From positions 186,001 through 250,000 of the forward strand of contig JAFCMP010000548.1 of the NCBI GenBank assembly GCA_017506865.1: a DNA stretch of 64,000 nt. Reading direction: 5' to 3'. Position 1 is the stretch's first letter; each line of letters begins with the position of its first letter. Shown in pieces: positions 47,413-59,818 of this stretch. Source of the stretch: Tribonema minus. Taxonomy: Eukaryota > Sar > Xanthophyceae > Tribonematales > Tribonemataceae. The translations under genes and the position numbers were made by a program. The notes under the pieces were generated by a model that saw nothing but the letters and a program-made list of their open reading frames with translations, did not search any database and was not told where the DNA came from.

Positions 47413-50084
47413 CGAAGCGGCGCCTCGCGCTGGCTGGCGCCGCCGCAGCGCCAAGATTGGTCTGCCGGCGGCGGCCGCCGCCGCCACCTTGCTCCCGCTG
47501 CAGCCGCCACGGCGCCAGACCGCGCGCAGCACCGCTGCGTCTGATGCAGGGGCTGCGCGCCGTGCGGGGGCGGTGCTGGCGGCGACTGCCGTAGCGGGTT
47601 TACGACGCACCGCTCAGCGCCGTCGCTGCTGCCGCGGCACGGCAGCGGCGCACACCCCGCGTGTCGCCCCCTGCGTTTTGTCCTCCTCCCCCCGTCCCCC
47701 CCCCCCCCCCCGTCTTCGAGGATGCTTAGGTCTCACGTCTCTCGAATTTTTTTCGATGCGCGTTCGCTCGGGTGGGGCTGATGCTGGGGGGCTTGGCCAG
47801 CGCAATGCAAAATCCAGCGGCACTGCTTAGACTAGCTGCGTGTGGTGCCCTAGGAGGGGCGGGTCCCGGTGCTGCGTCACCGGGCTGCAAGTTGAACTTG
47901 AAGTACGCGCTGGCCGCCTGCGCGCTTCGGGCTGCGCCAGTAGTATGTAGGCCTCAACATTCCAACAGCTCAATTTGAAATGGTGGGAAAGACATTGGAT
48001 TTCGGCACTGCGAGTGTCTCTGTGCTGTGTGTGGAGATGCATGCTTGTCTCTTCAGTGCCGTCTGGAGATGCGTGCGCACCAATCGCTGTCTGACACGCC
48101 CTCAAGGCATGGCGCATTTCCTCATGCATTGCCATTTCACGGCAACATCTCATTCACATACCATGCTGCGGGAGGGGCATTTGATCTTCTGTCTTGATCA
48201 AGTGTTTAGAGTATCGACAGCCAAGCACATAATGGCATCTGCAGCTAACAGTGCGTTACCCGATGCAGTGGAAACAGTGCAGAGGCGTCATGCTGTAATG
48301 ATGGCAGTAAACGTGTAGTGAAAAATGCAAAGGTAATTGTTGACTGTGCCCCAACCATCGCCGCTTGCACCAGAAACAGTGCCTGCAACAAAGAGCGCAG
48401 GTTAACCGCCATGCATTCCCTTCAGTTGGTGCTACCCCTGCCACGACATGAACGCAGTCGTTGCCGACCACGCCATCGGTCGCGGCCACATGAAGCGTGT
48501 GAAGCCATCCCGCTGAACCTGACTTGAAGTTTGTGTCGCGTCTACCGGCTGTCGTGCTGCCGCTGGATGGCACTGGTGGAATTCGCAAATGCGCACATGT
48601 GCGCTGGGGGGCAGTGCCCTGTCATGAGCTGAGACAGACCGGGCAATGACTGTGAATTGTTGGCCCTCGAGTGCTGAGACGGAGGCCAGTGGCGCTTGGC
48701 CATGCGGTGGGCCAGCACCTGTGCGCTCATCACCGCATGACCGTGGGCAGAAAGTAGTTTTGCAACGGTTTGTGTCCGTGCAACGTGAGCAAGTTGCAGT
48801 TGGTGATGCTTGAAAAATTGTTGATTTACACTGTCAAACCTGAGGCTTCTTCAGGTTCGATGTCATGGGGTGAGAGTTGTACTTTGCATACCGCGGGATA
48901 TGCAATGTTGCATCAACCTTGAAGTTTAATCTCTTTACGGTCAGTAGCCTTGTGTCAAGAAGTTGACATTATGTTGCGGTCTGAGCTTACATGTGCAGCT
49001 CAGATTTGTAATGCGACAAAGCCTACTGCATGTCAAAGTTCATCCGAATTTACAACCGACTACCCAACTTCCCAAGTATCTTGCAGCACTGTAACCACCT
49101 CAGGTCACTCTCACGCTGGCAACTGAAGTGGATGCGCAACTGACAGTTGCCCATTGCAACTGATGCTTGAGGCCAACAAGTCAAGAGCAAATTTCACACA
49201 TCCGGTGTGCAAAGTAGCTCACTCACTTGCCACGCGATTGACACCCACAGCAGTAACTCATGTGTTGAGGTTCCTCTCTTGAAACGATTCATTTTGTGCT
49301 GTGTGCGCATGAAAAATTTGGAAGACAGCCACCCATGGAGGGCAGGGGGCCTAAAAATGCCGCGTTGGTGTACCGAATGGGGCAACAATGAAAAGGTGGA
49401 GCAATGTTTACCTCCAATTGGCACAGTCATGCCGCTGGTGATAACTTCAGGTACCTGGATCTGAAATAATCCTGCCACAATTCACCTTCTGTTACGATTG
49501 ACATACATTATTTACATCAAATTAATCATCTCATGTATGACACACATCTCGATGACATAACCCAAACCAGCAGCATGACACAATATACAACCACAGCAAT
49601 TTTAAGCAAGCATCACACACAGGTGTTAGAGTTAACTTGATGAATAAGGGTGCGCAAAACCAACTGTGCACACATGCTGGGTTCCCGACAGCTGCTTCAA
49701 CATGCCACAGCAGCACAGGAAAGATTTGACAGAAAAGCCTGTGTATACCATCATGACTCTCAAAATACATAATTTTGTGGTTCATTACTGATGCTTAAGA
49801 CTCAAGTTATGGGAGTACCAAGTGGTTGGAGGGAGCCCTGTCTAGTACCCCACCTTCTACATACAGTCGCTTGCTGGCGAGCAAGGTGCTCGAGCTCTGG
49901 TACAACTATAATGCAAAAGCTCGCAAGTGCTCACATACTGGGCGGGTGGCTGCAGAAGCTGCAGCAGCGGAGCGGGATGCTGCGCTTGGCGCCATGACAC
50001 CCCCCTCCCACCCCACCCTCCCCAACTAAAGGCGCCAATGTAAAGGTGAAACAATCGGCCAGCATCGCGCTGCTGCTCACTCCC
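47413..50084. other. Convergent intergenic region, no gene recognised
   Basis: It lies between the ends of two convergent genes. The first 300 bp are GC-rich and end in a C tract (47,699-47,711). The remainder is average in composition with short frames only. A minus frame near 49,194-49,478 is open for 94 codons without any family resemblance. I cannot support a gene. Confidence 0.5.
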
Positions 50085-53000
50085 TCAGTAGTACTCGTAG
50101 AACTTCCCCTTGTAGTTGTAATAGAAGGCAGAGCCGTGGGGGGTGGTGTCACCGTTCTCGGGGAAGAGAGTTGTGAAGTCGAGTCCCGTCGGCTCGTCGT
50201 ACGAGGGCCCTTGGCCAGGCCACTTAGGGTCGAGCTTGAACTGCGCATTTCGAAAGAAGCAGGGAATCATGAGTCAGGTTGGCGTTTCCGCCAAGATGCC
50301 CTTTGTGGCAAAGATTTCCAGTAGACTTTCCTGCACGCGAGCTACCACATAATACATGTCAATAGAGAATCAAATACAAATACAGGCAAGCATTCCCTTC
50401 GCTGCGAGCATAGTACAAGTCAACAAGAGTCTTGTCTTATCTCAATATTAACTGCAAGCATAGGGCAAACATCCCCCTCGCTGAGAGCGGCGAAACACTT
50501 CTTCAAACACCCCTTCAGGCAAGCCACAACGCGCGAGCACCTAGCACCACCATACTGTCAGCCTGCCTGCTAAGCACTGTTTCCTCCTATTCTGAAACGG
50601 CAACGTAGACAAGCCTTGTCTTGAGAGTGCAGTAGCGGCCCGCCCTATCAAACACCTGGCCTGGTGCATCTGGTCAACCCACATGATGACATGCATTATG
50701 TACCCAAAAGGTGAGGAGGGTGCGTGACCTCACCGAATTATCGTCGAAGGTGAAGACGTACACGCGGTGCTTGCCGCCCTGGCGGATGTTGCCGAACGAC
50801 TGTGGGGAGAAGCAGGCAAGACACGTGCATTGGCACCCAGGGTACTTTTAGCAGGTGCGTCATGAACCCAGGTGGTGTGAAGTATGCCATGCGGAGACTT
50901 CAGTGAACCCAGGTGGTTCGACATGTGCTACATGGAAACATGAGCGCACAAGAAGCGGTGAGTAAAGGATGATGCCCAAGCCACTCTACGCCATACTAGC
51001 AGTAGCTCTGAGTTGTTTTGTGTGCATGCGGCGAATGCAAAGGACTCTCCCATCACAAACTAGCAGTAGCTCTGAGTTGTTTTGTGTGCATGCGGCGAAC
51101 GCAAAGGGCTCCCCCATCACAAACACGAAATTGGGCACACCACAGTGTATGCTTTCGCTTGAAGGTAATGTATGCTCTCGCCTATGGCTGTTTTTCTGCA
51201 CAATGTGCAATTGTTCACGGCACCTATGGGAGCAAGTATTTCGTGCAGTAACAAACGGTAGCAGCCGTAGCACACAAGATCGCGCTAATGACCCCGTAAG
51301 GACAAGCAAGAGGGTTGCCGCTAAACACGTAGAAGTAGCGCAGCAGCTAACATGCATCAGCTTGAGTCGGTTTTGAAACCATGGCAACTGAATACCTGGA
51401 AGTCAAGGAAGTAGTCGATCACGACCAACCGGTTGTCGCCGCGGGTTTCAGAGCCTGGCCAGATGTCAATGTAGTGTGGTGCCGAGCCGCTGGGGAAGTT
51501 GTAGACCTTTTAGCAGTTCGTGTGTGTGTGTGTGTACGGGGGGGGGGGGGGGGGGGGGGGGGGGGGTAGTTGACATGCATGTGACGTGGGTGCATGAGAC
51601 ATATATTGGGGGGGGGAGAGGGGGAGTCAACTAATTGACATGCATTGATTGGTCGTTCTTGCAGGGAATGAGGCTGCTGCCTACAGTGGCGATGCGGCAA
51701 AGCGCACATGCAACACTGCCGAGCAGCTGAGCAGGTGCAACTTCAGCTGAGCGCAGATGCACAACTTCAATCATGGCATTATGCACGACCACGCTGCCGG
51801 TTCTCTGCCCGGGGTCTGCATCTTGCGTGGCGCTGTTGAAGTCTCAGCCGCGTTCAGCGCTTGTCATTATGCAGGGACTTCAATGCTGCTAGCGATAGGG
51901 CGACACCGCGCTACAGGTGTTGAACGACACCACGATGGAGATGCACCAAATGGCACCAACAGACAATGAAGCCAAAAGCGGCAACAGAGGCCATAGCGGC
52001 GGCGCACCTGCTTGATCCTGACGTTATCTGGGTTGCTGACATCGAGGAAGAGGACCTTGCCCGCTGCCGCAAGGCTGAGGAAGGCGTACTTAGAGTCAGC
52101 GGTGATGCGCAGGTAGTGCGGGTTGGCCTTCGGGAAGGGGCCGAAGGTGCCGAACTCACTCGTGTTCTCAATGTCCAGGTCCAGCGCGATCTCAATGTTG
52201 AGATTCTTGTTACTGCGCGGAAAGGCGAATTCAGGGAGGGCAGCGTCGGGCGTCAACCAAGCAAACTCGGGCGCTCATGCGTAATACTTCACAAGTACGT
52301 CGGCGCTGACTTTGCAGCTCCGCCGAGCACTGCAGACAGCAAGTGGAGGAGACCCTGAATCGGAGGAGGCTTGAGGCATATCATAGCTGCCAACTGCCGT
52401 GAGCTACAGCAAGCTACACTTGATGGGATTATGCATACGCAACGGATGTTAGGCAGAGTCCTCTGCAGCGACTCAGATCGGGACTCACCCGCCGGCCACG
52501 TCCGGGTCAAGCAGGTACACCTTGTTAGAGTTGACGCCCACGCCGAACGCCCTGAACAGGGGGTCGCCGCGGATGAAGTAGTTGGTCAGGCACCCCGCGC
52601 CGTCTGCCGGAGGGTTGGGCACGAGGAAGGTGCCAATGACCGTGAACTGATTGGGGCTCGCATCCCATAGACGGAAGGTGTTCTGCGGTGTGAAGGCAAG
52701 CGGAGGGTGTGCAGAAATAAGTACACCCAGTGGAGCGGCGGCGGCGTTTGAGTGATTGTCGTTACGACACTTTCAGACTGTCATACGACATGTAGATTCC
52801 ATACAGCTAGATGCCAATCATCTGGGCTTTTCGCGCCCTGAGCGAGAAGTAATAAAAAGTACACCCAGAATTTGTGGACAAGGTGGGGGTTAGTGCGATG
52901 TCAAGTGCAGCGCAGCGGCGCGGGGTAGGTGCATTGACGGGCAAGTCCTGCAGGCACCAAGTACAACGACATTCGGAAGCCGGCAAACGCCATACACGGC

Positions 53001-55485
53001 GTGGACGAGGAACACCTGTTGCATGAGCCACAGATCAAATGCCACTGGGAACGCCTCCACCAGACCAGACAACCCAGAGCACAGGCCATGCTGCACAAGT
53101 TTCACGGGTGTTCCCCCTGCCCCTTAGTAGCTCGCACATGTTTTGAGATATGACATTTCTTAGTGTACGTTTTCTCGTGTATATGCGCGCGATTGCTCAC
53201 CCTGTACTTGACGCCACCGTTGATGGGCTTCGTCACGACCAGTGCCGACTGCGGTTCGATGAAGTCAGCGGTCAGGACCAGGGGCTTGCCGGGGGCTTTG
53301 TTTGTGTAGGTGATGCCGTGCGTGGCCTGATTGCCCAACCCAGCGATGGTGTTGGCGGTGCTACCGAGGATGTTCTGGATGCCGTCGATGAGGACGCCCT
53401 TGCTGTCCAGCTGGACAGGCTTGGGGTACTGCCCCAGTACCACGCCATCGCGACTGATATGAGCGAGCTGCAAGAGGGGGGGGGGGGTAGACGAAAGAGA
53501 GTGAGGCAGGGCTGTGTGTGGGGGGGAGCAGCAATTCATTGGGGCGGGGGCGGTGATTGGGTGAAAGGTTGACAATCGAGTGCCTGAGCAGTCAAACGAG
53601 CAGCAGGGGCTGGATTGGAACATACTTGTGAATTGCACTTGGGTTTAACTGAGGCCAAGAAGCAAGAAGATGCAAGCCAGGCAGGAGCTGCGGAGGATCG
53701 CTGCGAAGCCAGTGCCATTCGCGTTCGAAAGCACTTCATCACTGGACTCAATTGTTCCTTTGTCATGACCCAAGATTGTGCGCGACAATGCCGACATTTG
53801 CAGCCTCGGGAGCAGCGGCGGAGGCAAAACGGTAGCGGCAGCAGCAGCAGCGGCAGTGGCAGAGCAGCAGCAGCGGCAGCAACCGCAGCTGTGACTAGAC
53901 GGGGCATCACACATACAAACCTGCGGACCGGCGTTCAGACCAGCGCGGTTGCCCAGGCCGCTGACCAGATATGTGTTGTCGGGAAGGGGGTAGAACTCGT
54001 CTGCCGTGCCAAAGTCGAGGGCCAGCCTGTTGGGGAACGGTATCCCCAGCAGAGTGGACTTCTCGTTGCCGAAGAACTTGGGCTTGCGGGGGTTGGTGGT
54101 GTCGTAGAAGTACAGCTGGTACTGAGCGGCCTCGCGCGCCTGCGCACAGAGGCAAAGGTTTGTACACATGACGAGGGCGGATGGGGTGCGTGCAAGAGAT
54201 GCTAGCATGCGACATGGTATGCTTGACGCGAGCTGGCGCGAAAGAAGGTCGGTGCTGCTTGTGCAGTGCAGGCATTGAGAAGACAGGAGTGCAAACAGTA
54301 GCGTTCTCATAATCACCATGCCGCACATGCTGAAGGTCGGTGCTGCTTGTGCAGTACAGGCATTGAGAAGACAGGAGTGCAAACAGTAGCGTTCTCATAA
54401 TCACCATGCCGCACACGCTGATGCACGCCCAGCACCACGACCTCTCTAGTGACACCGCATGCACCAGCGGGGTCGATGCTGCGCAGCTGCAGGCATATGC
54501 CGCTCTGCACAGTGCAACGAGCTTGTGCAAGTGATGAGAGTCTTCACATCCGAGCACATGCGCGCTGTGTGTTGTACCTTGACGGGGAAGAGGAAGGACA
54601 GGATGCCAGCCGCTCCAAATCTGTAGCCGTCGTATGAAAACTGGCCGTGGTGGGGCTGCAGCAGCGAGGAGGAACAGCAGCACGAGCCGAAGCTCAGCGT
54701 GTTGCAGCTATGGAGCAAAGGCACTACTCCAGCTGACATGTGTCATGTCAGTGTGTGGTTTTCATCAAGCATTCACTGTCAGACACTTCTCTCGCGATGC
54801 GAAGGCTCTGGTTGCAAGTCATCTGGGCGGTTGCGTGCCCGGAGCGCGTATCAGCAGGTACGCAGATCGTTCTCTGGGAGTACAGAGGGTTTCTGCGCCT
54901 CTGAGTAGAAGTCAACGACAGCACTAACGGAGCATTGCGACATCTTGACGACGGCTAGCAGCCACTGTGTGACTGCTGCAATCATTCCTACGTGGCTGGC
55001 AGCAGCTGAGCACTGACCTCGTTGCCAAAGGTGCCCGCCCCCACTTTATGAACGAGCTTGCCATAGTCGCTTGAGGTGCGGTTGAACTCAAAGACGGCAA
55101 GGAAGTCCTCCTGCTCCTTGTCAAAGTCCTGTTGCGCAGCGTGTAAAGGGGGCGCATTGGCGTGTGCACCATTTTGTACATGTATACCACCAACAAGGCA
55201 GACTGGCACCATGCAACCTTGCACACATCGGGGGAAAAGCATTTGTTGTGTCAGACAGTGCAGCCTACAGCAGACTTCTCGTAGAAGCATGTCCCAACTG
55301 GGCAAAGCTAACCTCACTGTGCCACTGAAACCAGCACAATGTACCTGTCAGCAGGCTACACTTACCCCAGTCCACACGTAGAGCAGCTCGCCAGGGGCAG
55401 AGTTGATCAGTTCAGGGCTTATGGCGGCCTGCGCCAGCCCCGCGAGGGCACCAAGCGCAGCAGCAGCGGCGGATAGGCGTATCAT
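50085..55485 (-). CDS. Secreted SELENBP1 / methanethiol-oxidase-like beta-propeller protein
   Basis: Exons inferred: 55485-55366, 55128-55018, 54655-54578, 54139-53921, 53467-53201, 52682-52489, about 52265-52008, 51506-51396, 50799-50734 and 50240-50085, about 525 residues. The start gives a signal peptide (MIRLSAAAAALGALAGLAQA). Segments align in order with the selenium-binding protein family: LAVFEFNRTSSDYGKLVHKV (family ATVDVDPxSxxYxxVIHRL), HHGQ (HHSGW), LYFYDTTNPRKPK (IYVVDVGSEPRAPK), TYLVSGLGN (VMISSLGD), HYLRITADSKYAFLSL with LDVSNPDNV (ILLSLDDRFLYFS with YDISDP), and FKLDPKWP (LKLNPNF). The family folds as a beta-propeller; animal SELENBP1 oxidises methanethiol. All phases agree except the exon 6/7 junction. 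Catalytic activity is not shown by the sequence. Confidence 0.75.
51001..51128 (-). repeat. Two-copy tandem repeat in a SELENBP-like intron
   Basis: agtagctctgagttgttttg at 51,001 and 51,065 starts two nearly identical 64-bp units that also share tgtgcatgcggcgaa and ccatcacaaac. Confidence 0.85.
51538..51566. repeat. Unbroken G29 homopolymer
   Basis: About 29 consecutive G follow a (gt)n run (51,521-51,535). On the coding strand this is a C29 tract about 35 bases upstream of the acceptor of exon 8 of the SELENBP-like gene. Confidence 0.9.
54243..54425 (-). repeat. Two-copy 91-bp tandem repeat in a SELENBP-like intron
   Basis: gaaggtcggtgctgcttgtg begins near 54,243 and 54,334. The two units differ at only a few bases, indicating a recent duplication. 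Confidence 0.85.
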
Positions 55486-58400
55486 GGTGGCCGTGGCCTT
55501 AGAGTGCGGGTCGGCTGCCGGTCGGCAAACGCGAAGAGTGAGTGTGTGAGAGACATCCGTGTCCGGAGCTGCCCTGCTCGCAGCATGGCGCCTGGTGCGT
55601 TGCAAAGGCGCCCAGCGGGATCGGTCCTCGCGATGGCTGCCAACCGATCACGTCGGCGATCCACACGGGTAGAGCGATGTGAGATAGAATCCCGCAGTCC
55701 GCGCGAATCTATGCCGCTTGCAGGCCTCCCTCTCGGCTTTTGTTTTCGAAGCAAACAGTTCGCAGGAATCACAGGCCGTTGCGTGCATCAATCACCATCA
55801 CTGCTTTTTGCTTTTGTATATCTTGGCTTCTGGATACATCGCTTGATCATTAAGTTGTACTTCAATGCCTCACTGATCATTGCTCAGATGATCACCGGCG
55901 ACAGCGGCAGGCATGGAGCAAGCACACGCGCACATCTGATCACACGGGCCATTGCCTTGAAAGTCTAGCCGTCGAATTGTCGGATTGTCGTCATTTGTCG
56001 CTGCCACAGACTCACCCACGATCGCTGTGCGAGGACCAGTGCCTGCAGTTTCGCTGCAGAAGAAGCAATCATGTGCAGACGTGTGTGCGGGCATACGACG
56101 TTGAAGTTGAAGTGCTGCCTTGCTCAGCCTTATGCAACTGCTGACCCCCCTGGTCACGATCTATTGAATCGCCCAGGGCGCCGGTACGTATATGTGGTGT
56201 ATCTGGTCCACCCATCACAAATCAGCCAATGTCTCAAAGCACAGAAGGATCTTTCAACGAACTTCACGTTGAGGACCGTTGCAGAAGTGTACCGTGAACC
56301 AACCAGTGGATTCATTGATGCTCTGCCACATCGAACATATTCTTTGTATACCTGTGTGAACAAAACGTCAGCTATGCTCGTGAATAGCTTTTTGACAGCG
56401 GGCCTTGAGCTCTGCTTAATGCACACGTTTCAAGAGCATACAGCAGAGAAGCACAAGTTACCGAATGCAGCCAGACAGAACACCATGAAGCATGATGGTG
56501 CGCCAAGCATGCTGTGACACATACCATGCAGTCATTCCATGTCAACCTCTTGTGCAGCATGGTCCCCTTGAAAGCAGCAGCGCTCGCAGATGCACATACC
56601 TGGAGTATGTCCTTGGAGTTGCTGTCTTGCGCCGTCACGATGATGTTCCGCGACCACCACATGCCTGTCCTGCATATGCGCATTTGCCGCCAGGAACGGG
56701 CTTGCTGAAACCTTTCAGCACTGTGGAAGCTGAAGAGGGCAGAGCGTGATTATTTGCAAGAGCGGACAGGCGCCCTTTTGATGTCATGACGTTCATTCAG
56801 CCCTACATGTCCTAGCAGCATGACTGCACAAGGCATGCAGTAAAACACGCAGGCTGGGAGGTACCTATGGCTGTAGCTAGTGCAAACTTACTTGAGGATG
56901 TGGAGAAGCTGCAAAATGGGCAATCAGTCCCATTGGTGGGGAGAACAGCTTGAGCCTTGACTAGCCTAGCCCTCGCCAAGCACCTAGCCCCGTGCCAGAG
57001 CTCAGGCACCAACAAGACTTCTGCATAGTCATTCCTTGAAGCCACCCTTTGGCGGCAATGACTGTCCTTCTTCTCTTCAACTTCAGTGAGGTAACTCCTC
57101 AACTGCCATTCCTGAACTGCACTATTTACATGCTCAAGCTGTATCAAATGTCATGACGATGAAAATGCGCAGCAACTTGCAAGCCGTGGATGCTACGCAC
57201 ACAGTTAGCAGCATCAGCAGTTCAAAGGAGGGCCGGCATTTTTTTAACAGCGCGCGCGCAAGCATTTCAAGTCCTCTGCAGCTAGAGGTGGCGCAGCACA
57301 ACCCAGCAAGCCAGTAACTGCACCGGCTGTGTCTTACGCAACCAGGCTCGCTGTACTTTACGTGTGTGGCATGACTTGCTCCACAAGCAGAGCATTCTAT
57401 AATTGCGGACTGAGACCGACTGTGAGTGACACTTGTGTGCGGCACTCCCCCTGTGAACCTGGGGAGTGAAAAATCTCAAACCTCTTGAGTCCACGCCGCA
57501 TTGCAGCAGCTTCAGATTTGGCTTAGAGATCTCATATCCCCAGTGACATAAGGAATTTGAAGGATCCGAGCTTGAAGAAGCAGCTGCTAGACTCTCCATG
57601 TAGCGGTCAACATATGACAGGTACTTGGGCAGCGTCCTTGGCTGACTTCGCCCCACCTAATGTGCTCGAAGGCACCGGACCGTCCGAGCCGAGTCAAGTC
57701 GCTTGAAGCCCTTGCGATCATTCAAGCACAGAACGCCACAAGGTTACAAGAGCTAAAGCAAAGCAACCCACCTTTCTTAGCAGCAGCAAGGGCGCTGACA
57801 ACTCGCTGCCGATGCTGGCGGGCAGGTGCCGCAGCCATGGCAGCACGCTGTACGGGCTTGCGCCAACAGGATAGCGAAGCATTGTGACCTGCCGCATGCG
57901 TAGAGGACCTGCGCGACGCAACTGAGTCCTCCATGGTGGGAGGGAGCTACAGGTGCTCAAGCTGTGCCTCCTCTCTGGGTCTCGCTTGGTATCGCGTGCT
58001 GCGTGCTGCGCAGATTGTTTGTGTGCAGATTGTTTGCTCACAGATGTGTGTGTGTAGATTGTTTGCACATAGATTGTTGATCAGAATCGCCGCAGCGAGG
58101 GGGGAAGGGGGGGGGGCTTCAAGCACACATCATGAGGGCTGTTGGCGTGCGAATCATTCATACTGTAGTTGTGTCATTGTCAAATCCAAAAAGCTGAGGA
58201 GGGTGTGCAATGTGCCAGTCTGCCATTCAATGTCCACCTTGCCATGTCGATCACAAGATCCTGTGGCGACTTGGGGTAGGATGCAGAACTCAGATGATGA
58301 ACTAAGAACATGCATCTGCCCCATTGTGGGGTTCCTAGCAACGCTGTCAAAGGGTTTTCTTGGGCGTTGCATCATATGCAGCAATCTGGTAGTCTGCACT

Positions 58401-59464
58401 GCACCTTCAGAGCTTGGACACTGGTGCTACAACAAGGCCCAGGCCAGCACTCGCGCTCCGCGTTGCGTGCGCCAATGAACATATGAGTACTGGCAAAGAT
58501 TCACACACCCCCATCTGTCCCCGCCACATGGTCCACTGCGCACACAAGTTATCCTGATGCACCACTTTCATGATCAGATGAACTCTCTGAGCGATCTCGA
58601 CCGTACAAGAAATGCTCCATGAATGCAGCATGCAGCGCGCCTTGGACAGATAGGCAGCATAACATGCATGTGCAAGCACTGCCAGGCAAACACAAGACAT
58701 GAATGCCACGTGTGCAAAGGTTTGTGCCGCGCTTTCTCATCATCAGCAACGACCTGACGCCAGCATCTTCTACCCACAACCTGTCCCTGAATTGCAACCT
58801 AACACCTGTACTACTGTAGCAGCCTCACTACAAAATTCGCCCCCCATCGTTCATCCTGCCCGCAGCACTACCTACCTACCGCTACGCAAGCAAGCCTGGC
58901 CCTCAAGCGCCAGATTGCAGCAGCGCTCAGGGCTGCGCAGCGCGGCAGTGGCGCTCTTACAAGCTGCCGTGGCGCCGACAGAAGTGCGTCATTGCACCCT
59001 CGGCAGTGCAGCCGCTTATACTTACGCGCAGCAGGCGCCCTATGCATCGCAAAAACGTACCACGTAACTAAAACAACACCACAGAATGGCGCCTTACGAG
59101 GGCAGGTGGGCAATTACTGCCCTCCCTTCGACCCTGCTGGTAGTACCCAAGGTGGCAGGACCAACCCAGTGGGCAAATCACAATGTGAAGCCTCTCCCCC
59201 TCCCAGCCCCCCCTCCCATCTGCCCCCCCCCAGTTCTGTGAGCACATTACTTAAAATATATGATGGATCACAGACCGAACCACGGCACAGGCCCAACGCG
59301 TGGTTGGCTCGGCGGCATAGCTGTGCCTGCAGTGCCAGGCGCATGCTGCCGCTGACGCACGGTCGCACTGCTGCTAGCATGTGTTGAGCTCAAGCGCCGC
59401 TTGGCTTACTTTCGCCAAGCTACTTGAACGTTAAGCTGACTTTGAAGAAGTAACTCAGCCCCCC
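55486..59464. other. Intergenic region, 4 kb, no gene recognised
   Basis: It contains the upstream region of the SELENBP-like gene on its left and the downstream region of the KH gene on its right. Open frames reach 154 codons (55,504-55,968 plus) and 124 codons (57,282-57,656 minus), but I see no domain and no splice-consistent continuation. A lineage-specific gene cannot be excluded. Confidence 0.45.
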
Positions 59465-59754
59465 CTAGAACGGCTGCTGAATCCAGCCGCCGCCGGCGTG
59501 GCCGCCCGGCCAGTACGGCTCCGCCGCCTCGGGCTGCTGGAGTTGAAGTTGAAGATGCTGCCCAACTTCATGCGGCGACGCGCCGCCGCCGCCGTGCGGC
59601 GGCACCGGGTCGATGCCGAGCGCTGCTGCGTGGAGGCGCTGGGCGATGAGCGCGTGCGCCTGCAGCACGCCGTCGGGCGGCCCCGTGATGCACACGCCGC
59701 GGTTAGAGGTGCCCACCAGGAATTCGCCACGCTGCGTGACCTGAGCGTGCGGGC

Positions 59755-59818
<64 letters not shown>

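Noticed and set aside
49194-49478. 94-codon minus frame that at first looked like a transposase or integrase fragment
   Set aside because: No catalytic triad, zinc knuckle or flanking terminal repeats were visible, so I could not support a mobile element.
55504-55968. 154-codon plus frame upstream of the SELENBP-like gene
   Set aside because: It overlaps the promoter and start of the minus-strand gene, has no recognisable domain and no supporting splice continuation.
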